The position numbers were made by a program, and so were the translations under genes. This document shows, piece by piece, positions 17,819 to 27,409 of a DNA stretch of 64,000 nucleotides; position 1 is the stretch's first letter; the number at the start of each line of letters is the position of its first letter. Under the pieces are notes generated by a model. That model was not told the origin of the DNA, made no database searches, and saw nothing but the letters and a program-made list of their open reading frames with translations. The DNA is from Roseomonas marmotae (GTDB lineage Bacteria; Pseudomonadota; Alphaproteobacteria; Acetobacterales; Acetobacteraceae): contig NZ_CP061094.1 in assembly GCF_017654485.1 (NCBI RefSeq), forward strand, positions 366,590-430,589. Reading direction: 5' to 3'.

Positions 17819-18823
17819 ATGCGGTCTTACGGGCTTTATCTGCTGAGGCGTCTGGCGCAGTTCGTGCTGGTCGTCTTCGTCGGCATCAACATCACCTATC
17901 TCATCACCCATGCGACGCCGATCGACCCGGTGGAGCAGACGATCGCGGCCGCCACCTCCTTCGGCCAGAGCAGCCCCGGGGCCATCGAGACCATGCGGGA
18001 ATCCCTGCGGGAGCTCTATGGCACCGGCGGCAATCCGCTCCAGCAGTACATCGCCTTCTGGAAGCGCGTGGCGGTCGCGGATTTCGGTCCCTCCCTCTCG
18101 GCCTTCCCGACCCCGGTCACGGAGCTGATCGCCCGCGCGGTGCCCTGGACGGCGGGGTTGCTCACCGTCTCCACCCTGCTCGCCTGGGTTCTGGGCAACC
18201 TGCTGGGCGGGCTCGCGGGCTATTACCGCGAGAACCGGCTGCTGAAGCTGCTCGGCGCCATCGCCATGGGCGTGCACCCGATCCCCTACTACATCGTCGC
18301 CTTCGTGCTGCTGATCACCTTCGGCTTCCTCTGGCCGGTGCTGCCGATCACCGGCGCGCATGCGGATAACGTTCAGCGCGGGCTGAACCTGCCCTTCATC
18401 CTCAGCGTGATGCAGCATGCCATCCTGCCTTCCTTCTCCCTGATCCTGGTGGGCATCGGCTCCTGGTTCATGGGGATGCGCGCCCTCGTCTCCAACATCG
18501 TGACCGAGGATTACACGACCTATGCGGAACTGGCCGGCGTCCGGCAGTCCCGCGTCATGCGCTCCTATGTCATGCGGAACGCCATCACGCCGCAGGTGAC
18601 GGGGCTGGCCATGTCCCTCGGCGCCATCTTCAACGGCGCCATCATCACCGAGCAGGTCTTCGGCTATCCCGGCCTCGGCTCGCTGCTGATCTCGGCCGTG
18701 CACGCGGGCGACTACAGCCTGGTCATCGGCGTCACCTCGGTCTCCATCATCGCCGTCTCGGCGGCGGTTCTGGTCGTGGACCTCCTCTACCCGCTGCTCG
18801 ATCCGCGCATCCAGGGGCACTGA
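17819..18823 (+). CDS. ABC transporter permease, DppB/OppB type
   Basis: The 334-residue integral membrane protein starts LLRRLAQFVLVVFVGI, the standard OppB/DppB first helix. It contains a binding-protein-dependent transport domain with several further membrane segments (VLGNLLGGLAGYY, YYIVAFVLLITFGF) and the EAA-loop region TYAELAGVRQSRVMRSYVMR, which docks the ATPase. With the next permease it forms the transmembrane channel. GGGGGGGCGGC before the ATG serves as ribosome binding site. Confidence 0.92.
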   Translation: MRSYGLYLLRRLAQFVLVVFVGINITYLITHATPIDPVEQTIAAATSFGQSSPGAIETMRESLRELYGTGGNPLQQYIAFWKRVAVADFGPSLSAFPTPVTELIARAVPWTAGLLTVSTLLAWVLGNLLGGLAGYYRENRLLKLLGAIAMGVHPIPYYIVAFVLLITFGFLWPVLPITGAHADNVQRGLNLPFILSVMQHAILPSFSLILVGIGSWFMGMRALVSNIVTEDYTTYAELAGVRQSRVMRSYVMRNAITPQVTGLAMSLGAIFNGAIITEQVFGYPGLGSLLISAVHAGDYSLVIGVTSVSIIAVSAAVLVVDLLYPLLDPRIQGH

Positions 18824-18826
18824 CGC

Positions 18827-19687
18827 ATGATCCGCATCTTCCGCGACCTGCTGCGCTACAACTGGGAATTCGGCCTGGGCTGCGCGCTGCTGCTGGTGGT
18901 GCTGAGCATCGCCTTCATGTCCTTCTTCTCCCCCTATCCGCCGCTGGATGTCTATGTCGTGCCGCCGGACATGCCGCCCTCGGCGCAGTACATCTTCGGC
19001 ACGACCTCGCGCGGGCAGGACGTCTTCTGGCAACTGACCGCCGCCATCCGCAACACGCTGGCTTTCGGCGTGGTCGTGGCGGTCCTCAGCCGGATCATCT
19101 CCCTCACGGTCGGGCTGCTGGCGGGCTATCTGGGCGGGCGGGTGGACCGGGCGCTGATGTCCATCAACGACACCTTCATCGTCATCCCGCTCTTCCCGAT
19201 CCTCGTGCTCTTCTACTTCGTCATGCGGGACAACATGTCCTGGGGCCTGCTGGCCCTGGCCGCCGCATGCCTGGGCTGGTCCTATGACGCGCGCCTCATC
19301 CGCTCCGCGACCATGAGCCTGCGGACACGGGAGTTCACGCATCAGGCCGTCTTCTCCGGCATGCGCGCGCCGGAAGTGGTGCTGCGGGAGCACCTGCCCT
19401 ACGTGCTGCCGATCATCTTCTCCACCACCATGAACAACCTGAACTGGTCGATCGGGCTGGAGGTGACGCTCTCCGTCCTCGGCTTCACCGACATCAACAC
19501 GCCCACCATTGGCGGCATGATCTACTGGGCCAACCAGCACGCCGCGCTGGTCTCGGGCATCTGGTGGTGGATGGCCTTCCCGGTCATCCTGGTGATCTGC
19601 CTCTTCCTCGGCCTCTTCCTGCTCGCCGTCTCCATGAACGAGTATATCGACCCGCGCAGCCGCCTGGCGCGGATGGGAGGCGCGTGA
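18827..19687 (+). CDS. ABC transporter permease, DppC/OppC type
   Basis: The 286-residue second permease starts three bases after the first. The short N-terminal cytoplasmic part and first helix (LGCALLLVVLSIAFMSFF) are followed by the FGTTSRGQDVFWQ segment, equivalent to the conserved GTDxxGRDxxS motif of this family. The EAA-like loop is MSLRTREFTHQAVFSGM. Its TGA overlaps the ATG of the following ATPase gene, so translation is probably coupled. Confidence 0.92.
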   Translation: MIRIFRDLLRYNWEFGLGCALLLVVLSIAFMSFFSPYPPLDVYVVPPDMPPSAQYIFGTTSRGQDVFWQLTAAIRNTLAFGVVVAVLSRIISLTVGLLAGYLGGRVDRALMSINDTFIVIPLFPILVLFYFVMRDNMSWGLLALAAACLGWSYDARLIRSATMSLRTREFTHQAVFSGMRAPEVVLREHLPYVLPIIFSTTMNNLNWSIGLEVTLSVLGFTDINTPTIGGMIYWANQHAALVSGIWWWMAFPVILVICLFLGLFLLAVSMNEYIDPRSRLARMGGA

Positions 19688-20724
19688 TGCAGCAGGACGC
19701 CATCCTGGCCAGGCCGCGCCCGGCCTCCCGGCCCGGTCCGCTGCTCTCGGTCCGCGATCTCCGCGCCTATTACCAGATGCATTTCTTCGGCGTGACGCGG
19801 GAGATCCGTGCCGTGGACGAGATCTCGCTGGAGATCAGCCGGAACGAGATCTACGGCCTCGCCGGCGAATCCAGCTCGGGCAAGAGCAGCCTGATCAAGA
19901 CCATCGCCCGCGCCATCCGGCCGCCGCTGAACGTGGTCGGCGGCAGCGTCACCTTCGATTTCGGCCAGGGGCCGCAGGATATCTACGGGCTGGATGCCCG
20001 CAGCCTGCGCGCCATCCGCTGGCGCAACCTCTCCTACATCATGCAGGGTTCAATGAACGTGCTGAATCCGGTGCGCCGGATCCGCCATGCCTTCATCGAC
20101 TTCGCCTTCCGCCACATGGGCCTGCCCATGCCCGAGTTCCTGCGGCGGGTGGAAGCGCATCTGGCTCGGCTGAAGCTGGACCCGCATGTGCTGGATTCCT
20201 ATCCGCACGAGCTGTCCGGCGGCATGCGGCAGCGCGTGACCATCGCCCTCGCTACGGTCTGCCGGCCGGAATTCATCATCGCCGACGAGCCGACCACCGC
20301 GCTGGATGTCGTGGTGCAGAAGGACGTCCTCGCCATGATCCGCGACATCCAGCAGGAGATGGGCTCCTCCATCCTCTTCGTCACGCATGACATGGCCGTG
20401 CATGCCAACCTGACGGACCGCCTGGGCATCATGTATGCCGGGCGGCTGGTGGAGGAGGCGCCGACACGCGAGCTCTTCCGCCACCCGCTGCATCCCTATA
20501 CCCGGCACCTGATCGCCAGCCTGCCGCGCATCGGTGACGACAAGCCCAAGACGGGCCTGGCCGGCACGCCGCCCAACCTGGCAAATCCGCCCTCCGGCTG
20601 CCGCTTCCATCCGCGCTGCCCGCTGGCGATGGAGATCTGCCGCCGGGAATCGCCGCCGCTGGAGATGGTGGCGCCCGGTCATCGCGTGGCCTGCCATGCC
20701 GTGATGCAGGGGATCGTGTCATGA
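19687..20724 (+). CDS. ABC transporter ATP-binding protein, DppD/OppD type
   Basis: The 345-residue ATPase has Walker [10 protein letters not shown], the ABC signature LSGGMRQRV, Walker [13 protein letters not shown] and the H-loop VTHDMAV. The C-terminal oligopeptide/dipeptide extension contains Cys residues ([15 protein letters not shown]) that in this subfamily can hold an Fe-S cluster. The ATG overlaps the stop of the permease gene (TGATG). It powers import together with the next ATPase. Confidence 0.93.
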   Translation: MQQDAILARPRPASRPGPLLSVRDLRAYYQMHFFGVTREIRAVDEISLEISRNEIYGLAGESSSGKSSLIKTIARAIRPPLNVVGGSVTFDFGQGPQDIYGLDARSLRAIRWRNLSYIMQGSMNVLNPVRRIRHAFIDFAFRHMGLPMPEFLRRVEAHLARLKLDPHVLDSYPHELSGGMRQRVTIALATVCRPEFIIADEPTTALDVVVQKDVLAMIRDIQQEMGSSILFVTHDMAVHANLTDRLGIMYAGRLVEEAPTRELFRHPLHPYTRHLIASLPRIGDDKPKTGLAGTPPNLANPPSGCRFHPRCPLAMEICRRESPPLEMVAPGHRVACHAVMQGIVS

Positions 20725-21581
20725 GCGCGCCGCTGCTGGAACTGCGCCATGTCAGCAAGACCTATGGCGGCGGCGGCTTGCTGCGGCGGCGCCAGACCCA
20801 TGCGGTCAAGGATGTCAGCTTCGATCTGCGGGCGGATGTGCCGGAGGTCTTCGCCATCATCGGCGAATCCGGCAGCGGCAAGTCCACCCTGGCGCGGATG
20901 ATCCTGAACAGCGTGGCGCCCAGCGAAGGCGCCATCCTCTTCAAGAGCCGGGACCTCTCCACCATCAGGGGCGCGGCGGACCGGCTGGAATTCATGCGCG
21001 CGGTGCAGCCGATCTTCCAGAACCCCTTCGAATCCTTCAACCCCCTCACCCGCGTGGACCGCTACCTGCACGCCACGGCGCGGCACTTCACGGGCGCGAG
21101 GAACCTGGCGGCGCAGGAGGAGAAGGCAGATGAGGCGCTGCGCAAGGTCGGCCTCTCCATCACCGAGATCCGTGGCCGCTTCCCGCACGAGCTCTCGGGC
21201 GGGCAGTTGCAGCGCGTCGCCATCGCCCGGGCGCTGATCCCGGGTCCCTCGCTGCTGGTGGCGGATGAGCCGGTGTCGATGATCGACGCCTCGCTGCGGA
21301 TGACCGTGGTCAACCTCTTCCGCGCATTGCGGGATGAGCTTGGCGTGTCGATCGTCTACATCACGCACGACCTCGCAACGGCCTATTACATCAGCAACCG
21401 CATCGTCATCATGCAGCGCGGCGTGGTGGTGGAAGCCGGCGATGCGCGCAGCGTGCTGACCACGCCCCAGCACCCCTATTCCATCCTGCTGAAGGAATCC
21501 GTGCTCTCCGTCGAGGCGCCCGATGATGGGCCCGAGGCCGGGCGCTCTTCCCGCGGCAGCGATGCGAACCTTCCGGCGTGA
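20721..21581 (+). CDS. ABC transporter ATP-binding protein, DppF/OppF type
   Basis: The 286-residue second ATPase overlaps the previous gene by ATGA. It has Walker A GESGSGKST, signature LSGGQLQRV, Walker B LLVADEPVSMID and H-loop ITHDLAT. Walker B is slightly unusual (VSMID in place of TSALD), as in other sugar-type members. It lacks the Cys-rich extension and ends soon after HPYSILL. The arabinofuranosidase gene starts 28 bp later. Confidence 0.92.
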   Translation: MSAPLLELRHVSKTYGGGGLLRRRQTHAVKDVSFDLRADVPEVFAIIGESGSGKSTLARMILNSVAPSEGAILFKSRDLSTIRGAADRLEFMRAVQPIFQNPFESFNPLTRVDRYLHATARHFTGARNLAAQEEKADEALRKVGLSITEIRGRFPHELSGGQLQRVAIARALIPGPSLLVADEPVSMIDASLRMTVVNLFRALRDELGVSIVYITHDLATAYYISNRIVIMQRGVVVEAGDARSVLTTPQHPYSILLKESVLSVEAPDDGPEAGRSSRGSDANLPA

Positions 21582-21609
21582 GCCTGATACCAGGAAACGG
21601 AGACGTCCC

Positions 21610-23157
21610 TTGAAAGCCCAAGTGATGATCGATCGTGACTTCGCGATCGGCGAGACTGACCGCCGGCTGTTCGGCGCCTTCATCGAGCATCTCGGCCGCT
21701 GCGTCTATGGCGGCATCTACGAGCCCGGCCACCCGACCGCGGATGAGAAGGGCTTCCGCGGCGATGTCATGGCCCTGGTGAAGGAACTGGCGCCGACCAT
21801 CATGCGCTATCCCGGCGGCAATTTCGTCTCCGGCTACAACTGGGAGGACGGCGTCGGCCCGGTGGAGCAGCGCCCCCGCCGCCTGGATCTGGCCTGGATG
21901 TCGACGGAGCCGAATACCTTCGGCACCAACGAGTTCATGGATTGGTGCCGGAAGACGGGCATCGAGCCGATGCTCGCCGTCAACCTCGGCACGCGCGGCG
22001 CGGATGCGGCGCGGAACTATGTCGAATACTGCAACCACCCCGGCGGCACCGCCCTGTCCGACCTCCGCCGGCAGCATGGCTGGCAGGCGCCGCACGACGT
22101 CAAGTTCTGGTGCCTGGGCAACGAGATGGACGGCCCCTGGCAGATGGAGACCAAGACCGCCTGGCAATATGGCCGCGCGGCGGCCGAGGCGGCCAAGATG
22201 ATGCTCTGGATCGACCCGAGCCTGACGCTGGCGGCCTGCGGCTCCTCCTCCCGCAACATGCCCAGCTTCGGCGCCTGGGAGCAGGAGGTGCTGGAGCACA
22301 CCTTCGACCATGTGGACTTCATCTCGCTCCACACCTACCTGAACAACTACAAGGAGGACACGCGGGCCTTCCTCGCCTCGTCCGACCTGATGGACAGCTT
22401 CATCGACGAGGTGGTGGCCATCGCCGACGCGGTGGCCGCGAAGCGCCGCTCCTCCAAGCGCATCATGCTCAGCTTCGATGAGTGGAATGTCTGGTACCGC
22501 ACGCGCGGCAAGCGCGAGGGGCGGACGGTGCCTGGCTGGCCCGTGGCGCCGAGCATCCTGGAGGAAGCCTATAACATGGAGGACGCGCTGGCCTTCGGCG
22601 GCGCCTGCATCTCCCTGCTCAACCATGCCGACCGCATCAAGAGCGCCTGCCTGGCGCAGCTGGTCAATGCCATCGCGCCCATCATGACGGAGACCGGCGG
22701 GCCGGCCTGGCGGCAGACCATCTTCTATCCCTTCGCGCAGATGAGCAATCTCGGGCGCGGGCGGGTGCTGCGGGCGGCGGTCGAATCCCCCACCTATTCC
22801 GCCACCTATTACGACCCGCGCGGCACGCAGGAGCTGTATTTCCCGCTGCCGGAAGTGCCCTATCTGAAGCTCTCCGCCGTGCATGACCCGGAGGGCGGGC
22901 ATGTCACGCTCTTCGCCCTGAACCGCAACCTGGACGAGCCGCTGGCCCTGGAAGCCGATCTGCGGGGCTTCGAGGGGATGGCCGTCTCCCAGGCCACGGT
23001 GCTGCGGAACGACGACCTGAAGGCGGTGAACACGAAGGAGCAGCCGGACCGGGTGAACCTCGCCCCGCTGGAGGGGGTGGAATGGTCCGGCGGGCGGCTC
23101 GGTGCCCGCCTGCCGCCGGCCTCCTGGTGCGTGATCCGCCTCAGCCCAACGGGCTGA
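21610..23157 (+). CDS. Alpha-L-arabinofuranosidase, glycoside hydrolase family 51
   Basis: The 515-residue enzyme has the GH51 N-terminus (GAFIEHLGRCVYGGIYEPGH), the acid/base Glu172 in WCLGNEMDGPW and the nucleophile Glu291 in LSFDEWNVWY. It releases L-arabinofuranose from arabino-oligosaccharides. There is no signal peptide, so substrates must be imported first, which fits the upstream transporter. I chose a TTG start at 21610, which gives the family-typical N-terminus (KAQVMIDRDFAIGE) and follows AGGAAACGGAG; an ATG five codons later is the alternative. The ORF start further upstream lies inside the ATPase gene. Confidence 0.94.
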   Translation: MKAQVMIDRDFAIGETDRRLFGAFIEHLGRCVYGGIYEPGHPTADEKGFRGDVMALVKELAPTIMRYPGGNFVSGYNWEDGVGPVEQRPRRLDLAWMSTEPNTFGTNEFMDWCRKTGIEPMLAVNLGTRGADAARNYVEYCNHPGGTALSDLRRQHGWQAPHDVKFWCLGNEMDGPWQMETKTAWQYGRAAAEAAKMMLWIDPSLTLAACGSSSRNMPSFGAWEQEVLEHTFDHVDFISLHTYLNNYKEDTRAFLASSDLMDSFIDEVVAIADAVAAKRRSSKRIMLSFDEWNVWYRTRGKREGRTVPGWPVAPSILEEAYNMEDALAFGGACISLLNHADRIKSACLAQLVNAIAPIMTETGGPAWRQTIFYPFAQMSNLGRGRVLRAAVESPTYSATYYDPRGTQELYFPLPEVPYLKLSAVHDPEGGHVTLFALNRNLDEPLALEADLRGFEGMAVSQATVLRNDDLKAVNTKEQPDRVNLAPLEGVEWSGGRLGARLPPASWCVIRLSPTG

Positions 23158-23162
23158 GGCGG
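23136..23162. terminator. Bidirectional hairpin between GH51 and tctA
   Basis: CCGCCTCAGCCC and GGGCTGAGGCGG form a perfect 12-bp stem with a three-base loop (AAC). The GH51 stop codon lies inside the right arm. It sits in the 15-bp space between convergent genes and probably terminates both, although neither side has a long T-run. Confidence 0.7.
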
Positions 23163-23172
23163 CGGCCCCGGT

Positions 23173-24690
23173 TCAGGGGAGGGTCGGCGCCGGGCCGGCC
23201 CCCCGCCGCGCCGGCCGGCGCAGCAGCGAGACCAGCGGCCAGAGCAGGAAGAGGATGGCCAGCGTGGCGATGGACCCGACCAGCGGGTTCGCCCAGAAGA
23301 TGCCGAAGGCGCCGTGGGAGATGATCATGGACTGGCGGAAGGCATCCTCCGCCTTGTCGCCAATCACCATGGCCAGCACCAGCGGCGCGATGGGGTAGTC
23401 CAGCTTCTTCATGCCCCATCCCACGACGCCAAAGGCCAGCATCAGCCAGAGGTCGAAGCCCGCGCTGGCGACGCTCCAGGCGCTGATGACGCAGACCACG
23501 ACGATCAGCGGCGCGACGATGGTGAAGGGCAGCCGCAGGATGGCGGCGAAGACCGGCACCGTCGCCAGCACCAGCACCACCGCCACGATGTTGGAGAGAT
23601 ACATCGAGGCGATCATGCCCCAGACGAAGTCCCGCTGCTCGATGAACAGCATGGGGCCGGGGTTCAGCCCCCAGATCATCAGCCCGCCCAGCATGACGGC
23701 GGCGGTGGCCGAGCCGGGGATGCCCAGCGCCAGCATCGGCAGCATGGCGGCGGTGCCTGCGGCATGGTCGGCCGTCTCGGGCGAGACGACGCCTTCCGGC
23801 TCTCCCCGGCCGAAGCGGGCGCCGTTGCGGGAGAAGCGGCGGGCGATGCCGTAGGACATGAAGGAGGCCGCCGTCGGCCCGCCCGGCGTGATGCCCATCC
23901 AGACGCCGATGGCGGCGGAGCGCAGCAGGGCCACCGCGTGGCGCGGCATGCCCAGGGCCGTCAGCAGCACCCGGCGCGGGGAGAGGGTCGTGGCGACCGG
24001 GCGGAATTCCAGCGAATCCTCCATCGTCAGCAGCAGCTCGCCGATGCCGAAGAGGCCGATGACCACGACCAGGAAGCTGACGCCGCGGATCAGCTCGGAC
24101 ATGTCGAAGGTCAGGCGCATGCCGCCGGAGACGATATCCATGCCCACCGTCGCCAGCGCGAAGCCCGTGGCGATGGAGACGATGGTCTTCAGCGCCGAGC
24201 CGCCGCCGAAGGCGACGAAGGAGGCGAAGGCCAGGAAATAGACGGCGAAATATTCCGGCGGCCCGAAGCGCAGCGCGAAGCGGGTGACGAAGCCCGAGAG
24301 CAGGGTGATGACGACGATGCCCACCAGCGCGCCGAAGCCGGCGGAGAGGAAGGCGGTCGTCAGCGCCTCGGTCGCCTTGCCCTGGCGGGCCATCGGGTGC
24401 CCGTCGAAGGTGGTGGCGACGGAGGAGGGCTCGCCCGGGATATTGAAGAGGATGGAGGTGGTGGAGCCGCCGAAGAGCGCGCCCCAGTAGGTGCTGGTCA
24501 GCAGGATGATGGCGGAGACCGGGTCCATGCTGAAGGTCAGCGGCAGCAGCAGGGTCACGCCGTTCGGCGCCCCCAGCCCCGGCAGCACGCCGACCAGGAT
24601 GCCCAGCAGCACGCCGCCGATCATCAGCAGCACATGCTGGAAGGTCAGCGCGACGGAGAAGCCGTGCATCAGGGCGTCGAGATTTTCCAT
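23173..24690 (-). CDS. tctA: Tripartite tricarboxylate transporter, large permease TctA
   Basis: The 505-residue protein has about 11-12 membrane segments and the TctA signatures GVLPGLGAPNGVTLLLP near the N-terminus, GALFGGSTTSILFNIPGEP and GITPGGPTAASFMSYG. It is the channel of a secondary importer for carboxylates working with a periplasmic binding protein. The ATG at 24690 gives the normal N-terminus (MENLDALMHGFSVALT). It is the last of tctC-tctB-tctA on the minus strand. Confidence 0.94.
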   Translation of the reverse strand: MENLDALMHGFSVALTFQHVLLMIGGVLLGILVGVLPGLGAPNGVTLLLPLTFSMDPVSAIILLTSTYWGALFGGSTTSILFNIPGEPSSVATTFDGHPMARQGKATEALTTAFLSAGFGALVGIVVITLLSGFVTRFALRFGPPEYFAVYFLAFASFVAFGGGSALKTIVSIATGFALATVGMDIVSGGMRLTFDMSELIRGVSFLVVVIGLFGIGELLLTMEDSLEFRPVATTLSPRRVLLTALGMPRHAVALLRSAAIGVWMGITPGGPTAASFMSYGIARRFSRNGARFGRGEPEGVVSPETADHAAGTAAMLPMLALGIPGSATAAVMLGGLMIWGLNPGPMLFIEQRDFVWGMIASMYLSNIVAVVLVLATVPVFAAILRLPFTIVAPLIVVVCVISAWSVASAGFDLWLMLAFGVVGWGMKKLDYPIAPLVLAMVIGDKAEDAFRQSMIISHGAFGIFWANPLVGSIATLAILFLLWPLVSLLRRPARRGAGPAPTLP

Positions 24691-24706
24691 GCGGCGTCTC
24701 CTCCGC

Positions 24707-25228
24707 TCAGGCCAGGCCGAGCCAGGCTTCGATGGGGCCCTTGGGCAGCGGCAGCATGAACCAGTATTCGAAGGCCACCCAGTTGAAGAGCACGGCGCCG
24801 GCGGCGGTGACCAGCGCCGCCTTCCAGCCATGCCCCTGCAGCAGCACCATGCCGACGAGATAGAGGCTCATGGCGAGGTAGAGGCCGAGCGGCACGGTCA
24901 GCGCCACCAGCGCCACGATGGGCAGCAGGAAGCGCGCGACCTGGATGGCGGCCTTCGCGCCCAGCACCGTCTCGCCCGACAGCGCGCGGCGCTTCAGCAG
25001 GGCCTGGATGGCGATGCCGATGCTGGCGCCCATGGCGATCAGCCCCAGCCAGAAGGGCAGCGTGCCGGCCTGCGGCCCCTGGTCGGACCAGCCGACCGGA
25101 TGCTCCAGCGCGCCCATCACCACCGTGGCGCCGAAGCCGAAGACCACGGCGGCCCCGATCAGTTCCAGGACCAGCCGCGACAGCAGCGGGGCATCCGCTC
25201 CGCCATGCCCGGCGTCGAGCTTGTCCAT
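24707..25228 (-). CDS. tctB: Tripartite tricarboxylate transporter, small permease TctB
   Basis: The 173-residue protein has four predicted membrane helices, typical of TctB (VVFGFGATVVMGALEHPVG, then PFWLGLIAMGASIGIAIQ). I chose the ATG at 25228, which follows GTGGGGGGATT; an upstream in-frame GTG at 25243 would destroy that spacing. It lies between tctC and tctA and completes the transporter. Confidence 0.88.
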   Translation of the reverse strand: MDKLDAGHGGADAPLLSRLVLELIGAAVVFGFGATVVMGALEHPVGWSDQGPQAGTLPFWLGLIAMGASIGIAIQALLKRRALSGETVLGAKAAIQVARFLLPIVALVALTVPLGLYLAMSLYLVGMVLLQGHGWKAALVTAAGAVLFNWVAFEYWFMLPLPKGPIEAWLGLA

Positions 25229-25262
25229 CGCGAATCCCCCCACTGTGCCCGCGCGCCGCGCG

Positions 25263-26264
25263 TCAGTTCACCAGCCAGCCTTCCTCGCGGAACAGCTCGC
25301 GCGAGGTCTTCTCATCCTCCGCCATGAAGGCGCGCAGGGCGTCGGCATCCATGAAGCGGGCGGTCTGGGAGGTGCGCTGGACGAATTCCTTCCATTCCGG
25401 CGTCTCGCTGACCTTGCGCAGCATGTCCGCGTAGAAGGCCTGCACGCCCGGCGGCACATTGCCCGGCAGGAAGACGGTGCGGGGCATGCGGTATTCGGTC
25501 AGCGGGATGCCCTGCTCGGCGCAGGTCGGGATATCGCCCCAGCTCTGGCCATTGGCGATGGGCGCCGAGGCCGGCAGCCGCTGCGGCGCGAAGACGCAGA
25601 GCGGCCGCACCTGCCCGCCCCGCCAGCCGCCCAGGCTCTCGGAAGGGTTGTTCACGTTGGAATGGATATGCCCGCCGGCCAGCTGCACCCCGGCCTCGCC
25701 GCCGGAGCGGAAGGGCACATAGGTCCAGCGGATCCCGGCCGCCTTCTCGATCAGCCGCGTCAGGATCTGGTCGGTGTCCTTGGACTGCGAGCCGCCCATG
25801 CGGAACTCGCCTTCCGGCGCGGCGCGCAACGCCTTCAGGTAGTCGGCCGCCGTCTCATAGGGCGAATCCGCCTTCACCCAGAGGGCGAATTCATCGAGCG
25901 CCATGGCGGCCACCGGCGTCAGCTCGGTGTGCTTCCAGGCCACCTTGGCCACCAGCGGCAGCAGCCAGGCGTTGGAGGTGCCGAAGAGCAGCTTGTGCGG
26001 GTCCTTCTCCGCCAGCTTCGTATAGACGAAGCCCTCGGCGCCGGAGCCGCCGCCCTTGTTGGAGACGACGACCGAGGTCGGCATCAGGTCGTATTTGGCG
26101 ATGATGGACTGCACCGTGCGGGCGAAGGTGTCGGTGCCGCCGCCGGGGCCGGAGGCCACCACGAATTCCACGGGCTTGCCGGGCTTCCAGCTGGTCTGCG
26201 CCATGGCCGGCAGGGTGGCCGACAGGCCGAGCACGGCGCTGAGCGCCGTCAGGATCTTGCGCAT
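25263..26264 (-). CDS. tctC: Tripartite tricarboxylate transporter binding protein (TctC/Bug family)
   Basis: The 333-residue protein has a Sec signal peptide (ALSAVLGLSATLPAMAQ) and the Bug-family fold, with VVASGPGGGTDTFART replacing the common VPFPPGGSTD start and VVVSNKGGGSGAEG after it. It captures a carboxylated ligand in the periplasm for TctAB. The ligand is unknown. An 83-bp gap separates it from the PdxA-like gene upstream, so co-transcription is likely. Confidence 0.92.
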   Translation of the reverse strand: MRKILTALSAVLGLSATLPAMAQTSWKPGKPVEFVVASGPGGGTDTFARTVQSIIAKYDLMPTSVVVSNKGGGSGAEGFVYTKLAEKDPHKLLFGTSNAWLLPLVAKVAWKHTELTPVAAMALDEFALWVKADSPYETAADYLKALRAAPEGEFRMGGSQSKDTDQILTRLIEKAAGIRWTYVPFRSGGEAGVQLAGGHIHSNVNNPSESLGGWRGGQVRPLCVFAPQRLPASAPIANGQSWGDIPTCAEQGIPLTEYRMPRTVFLPGNVPPGVQAFYADMLRKVSETPEWKEFVQRTSQTARFMDADALRAFMAEDEKTSRELFREEGWLVN

Positions 26265-26347
26265 TCTCGGAGTTCCTCCTCTGGTCGTTGCGCGCGCCCT
26301 CTTGCGGGGTTTCGGCGCGGGCCGGGCGGGCGCCCGGCGGGGATGGG

Positions 26348-27409
26348 TCAGGCCGCCATGGCGGCCCGGGCATCGAGCAGGGAACCCGCCGCGTCCGGCC
26401 GCCGCCGGCGCTGCGCCGCGCCCATGCGGGCGGCCAGCAGCAGCGCGTTGCGGGCGGCGCCGGGATGGGCGATGCCCTTGCCCGCGATGTCATAGGCCGT
26501 GCCGTGCGCGGGCGTGCAGATCGGGAAGGGGAAGCCGCCCAGCAGCGTCACGCCCTCCTCGAAGCCGATCAGCTTCATCGCGATCTGGCCCTGGTCGTGA
26601 TACATGGTCAGCACCGCGTCGAACTCGCCGCGCCGGGCGCGGACGAAGACGGTGTCGGAGGGGTAGGGGCCGTCGCAGCCGATGCCCTGGCGCTTCGCCT
26701 CCTCGACCGCCGGGCCGATCACCTCGATCTCCTCCCGCCCGAAATTGCCGTTGTCGCCGGCATGCGGGTTGAGCGCCGCCACGCCGATGCGCGGGGAGGC
26801 CAGGCCGGAATCGCGCAGCGCCGTCTCGGTCAGGCGCAGGTTCTCCAGGATCGCCTCACGCGTGATCAGCCGCGCGACGCCGGAGAGCGGCACATGCGAG
26901 GTGACGCGGGCATTCCAGAGCCCTTCCAGCACGTTGAATTCCTTCGCCGTGCCCTGGAAGCCGATGAAGCGCGCGGTGAAGGCGATCTCGTCGTCGTAAT
27001 CCGGCACGTGCAGCCGCATCGCGCCCTTGTTGAAGGGCGTGAAGCTGACGGCATCGGCATGGCCGCGCATGGCCAGAGCCAGGGCGTATCGGAAATTCTC
27101 GGCGGCGAAGCGCCCGCCGGCCTCGCTGATCTGCCCGCGCTGGATCGTGGAGGGGTCGAGCGTGCCGAGATCGACCAGCACGGGCCTGGAGAGGTCCCGC
27201 GGCAGCGGCGCATCGGGCGCGATGACATGGAGGTCGAGGGGCACCCCGGCGATGCGCGCGCCCTCCTCCAGCACGCGGCGGTCGCCGATGGCGATCAGCC
27301 CCGCCGCGGCCCGCACATCCGGGTCCGCCAGCATGCGCGCGGAAAGCTCCGGGCTGATGCCGGCGGGATCGCCCATGGCGAAGGCGATCACGGGCGCTGC
27401 GTCCGTCAT
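26348..27409 (-). CDS. pdxA: PdxA-family 4-phospho-hydroxyacid dehydrogenase
   Basis: The 353-residue protein matches 4-hydroxythreonine-4-phosphate dehydrogenase (AFAMGDPAGISPEL near the N-terminus, ALNPHAGDNGNFGREE, MYHDQGQIAMKL, GTAYDIAGKG). The metal-binding His residues of this family lie in those segments. The ATG at 27409 follows GGGAGAGAACGC. Its location with tctABC and a GntR regulator, away from vitamin B6 genes, points to a catabolic PdxA2-type paralogue. In known cases such paralogues act on phosphorylated threonate or erythronate with a kinase, but no kinase is present here. The substrate is open. Confidence 0.88.
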   Translation of the reverse strand: MTDAAPVIAFAMGDPAGISPELSARMLADPDVRAAAGLIAIGDRRVLEEGARIAGVPLDLHVIAPDAPLPRDLSRPVLVDLGTLDPSTIQRGQISEAGGRFAAENFRYALALAMRGHADAVSFTPFNKGAMRLHVPDYDDEIAFTARFIGFQGTAKEFNVLEGLWNARVTSHVPLSGVARLITREAILENLRLTETALRDSGLASPRIGVAALNPHAGDNGNFGREEIEVIGPAVEEAKRQGIGCDGPYPSDTVFVRARRGEFDAVLTMYHDQGQIAMKLIGFEEGVTLLGGFPFPICTPAHGTAYDIAGKGIAHPGAARNALLLAARMGAAQRRRRPDAAGSLLDARAAMAA

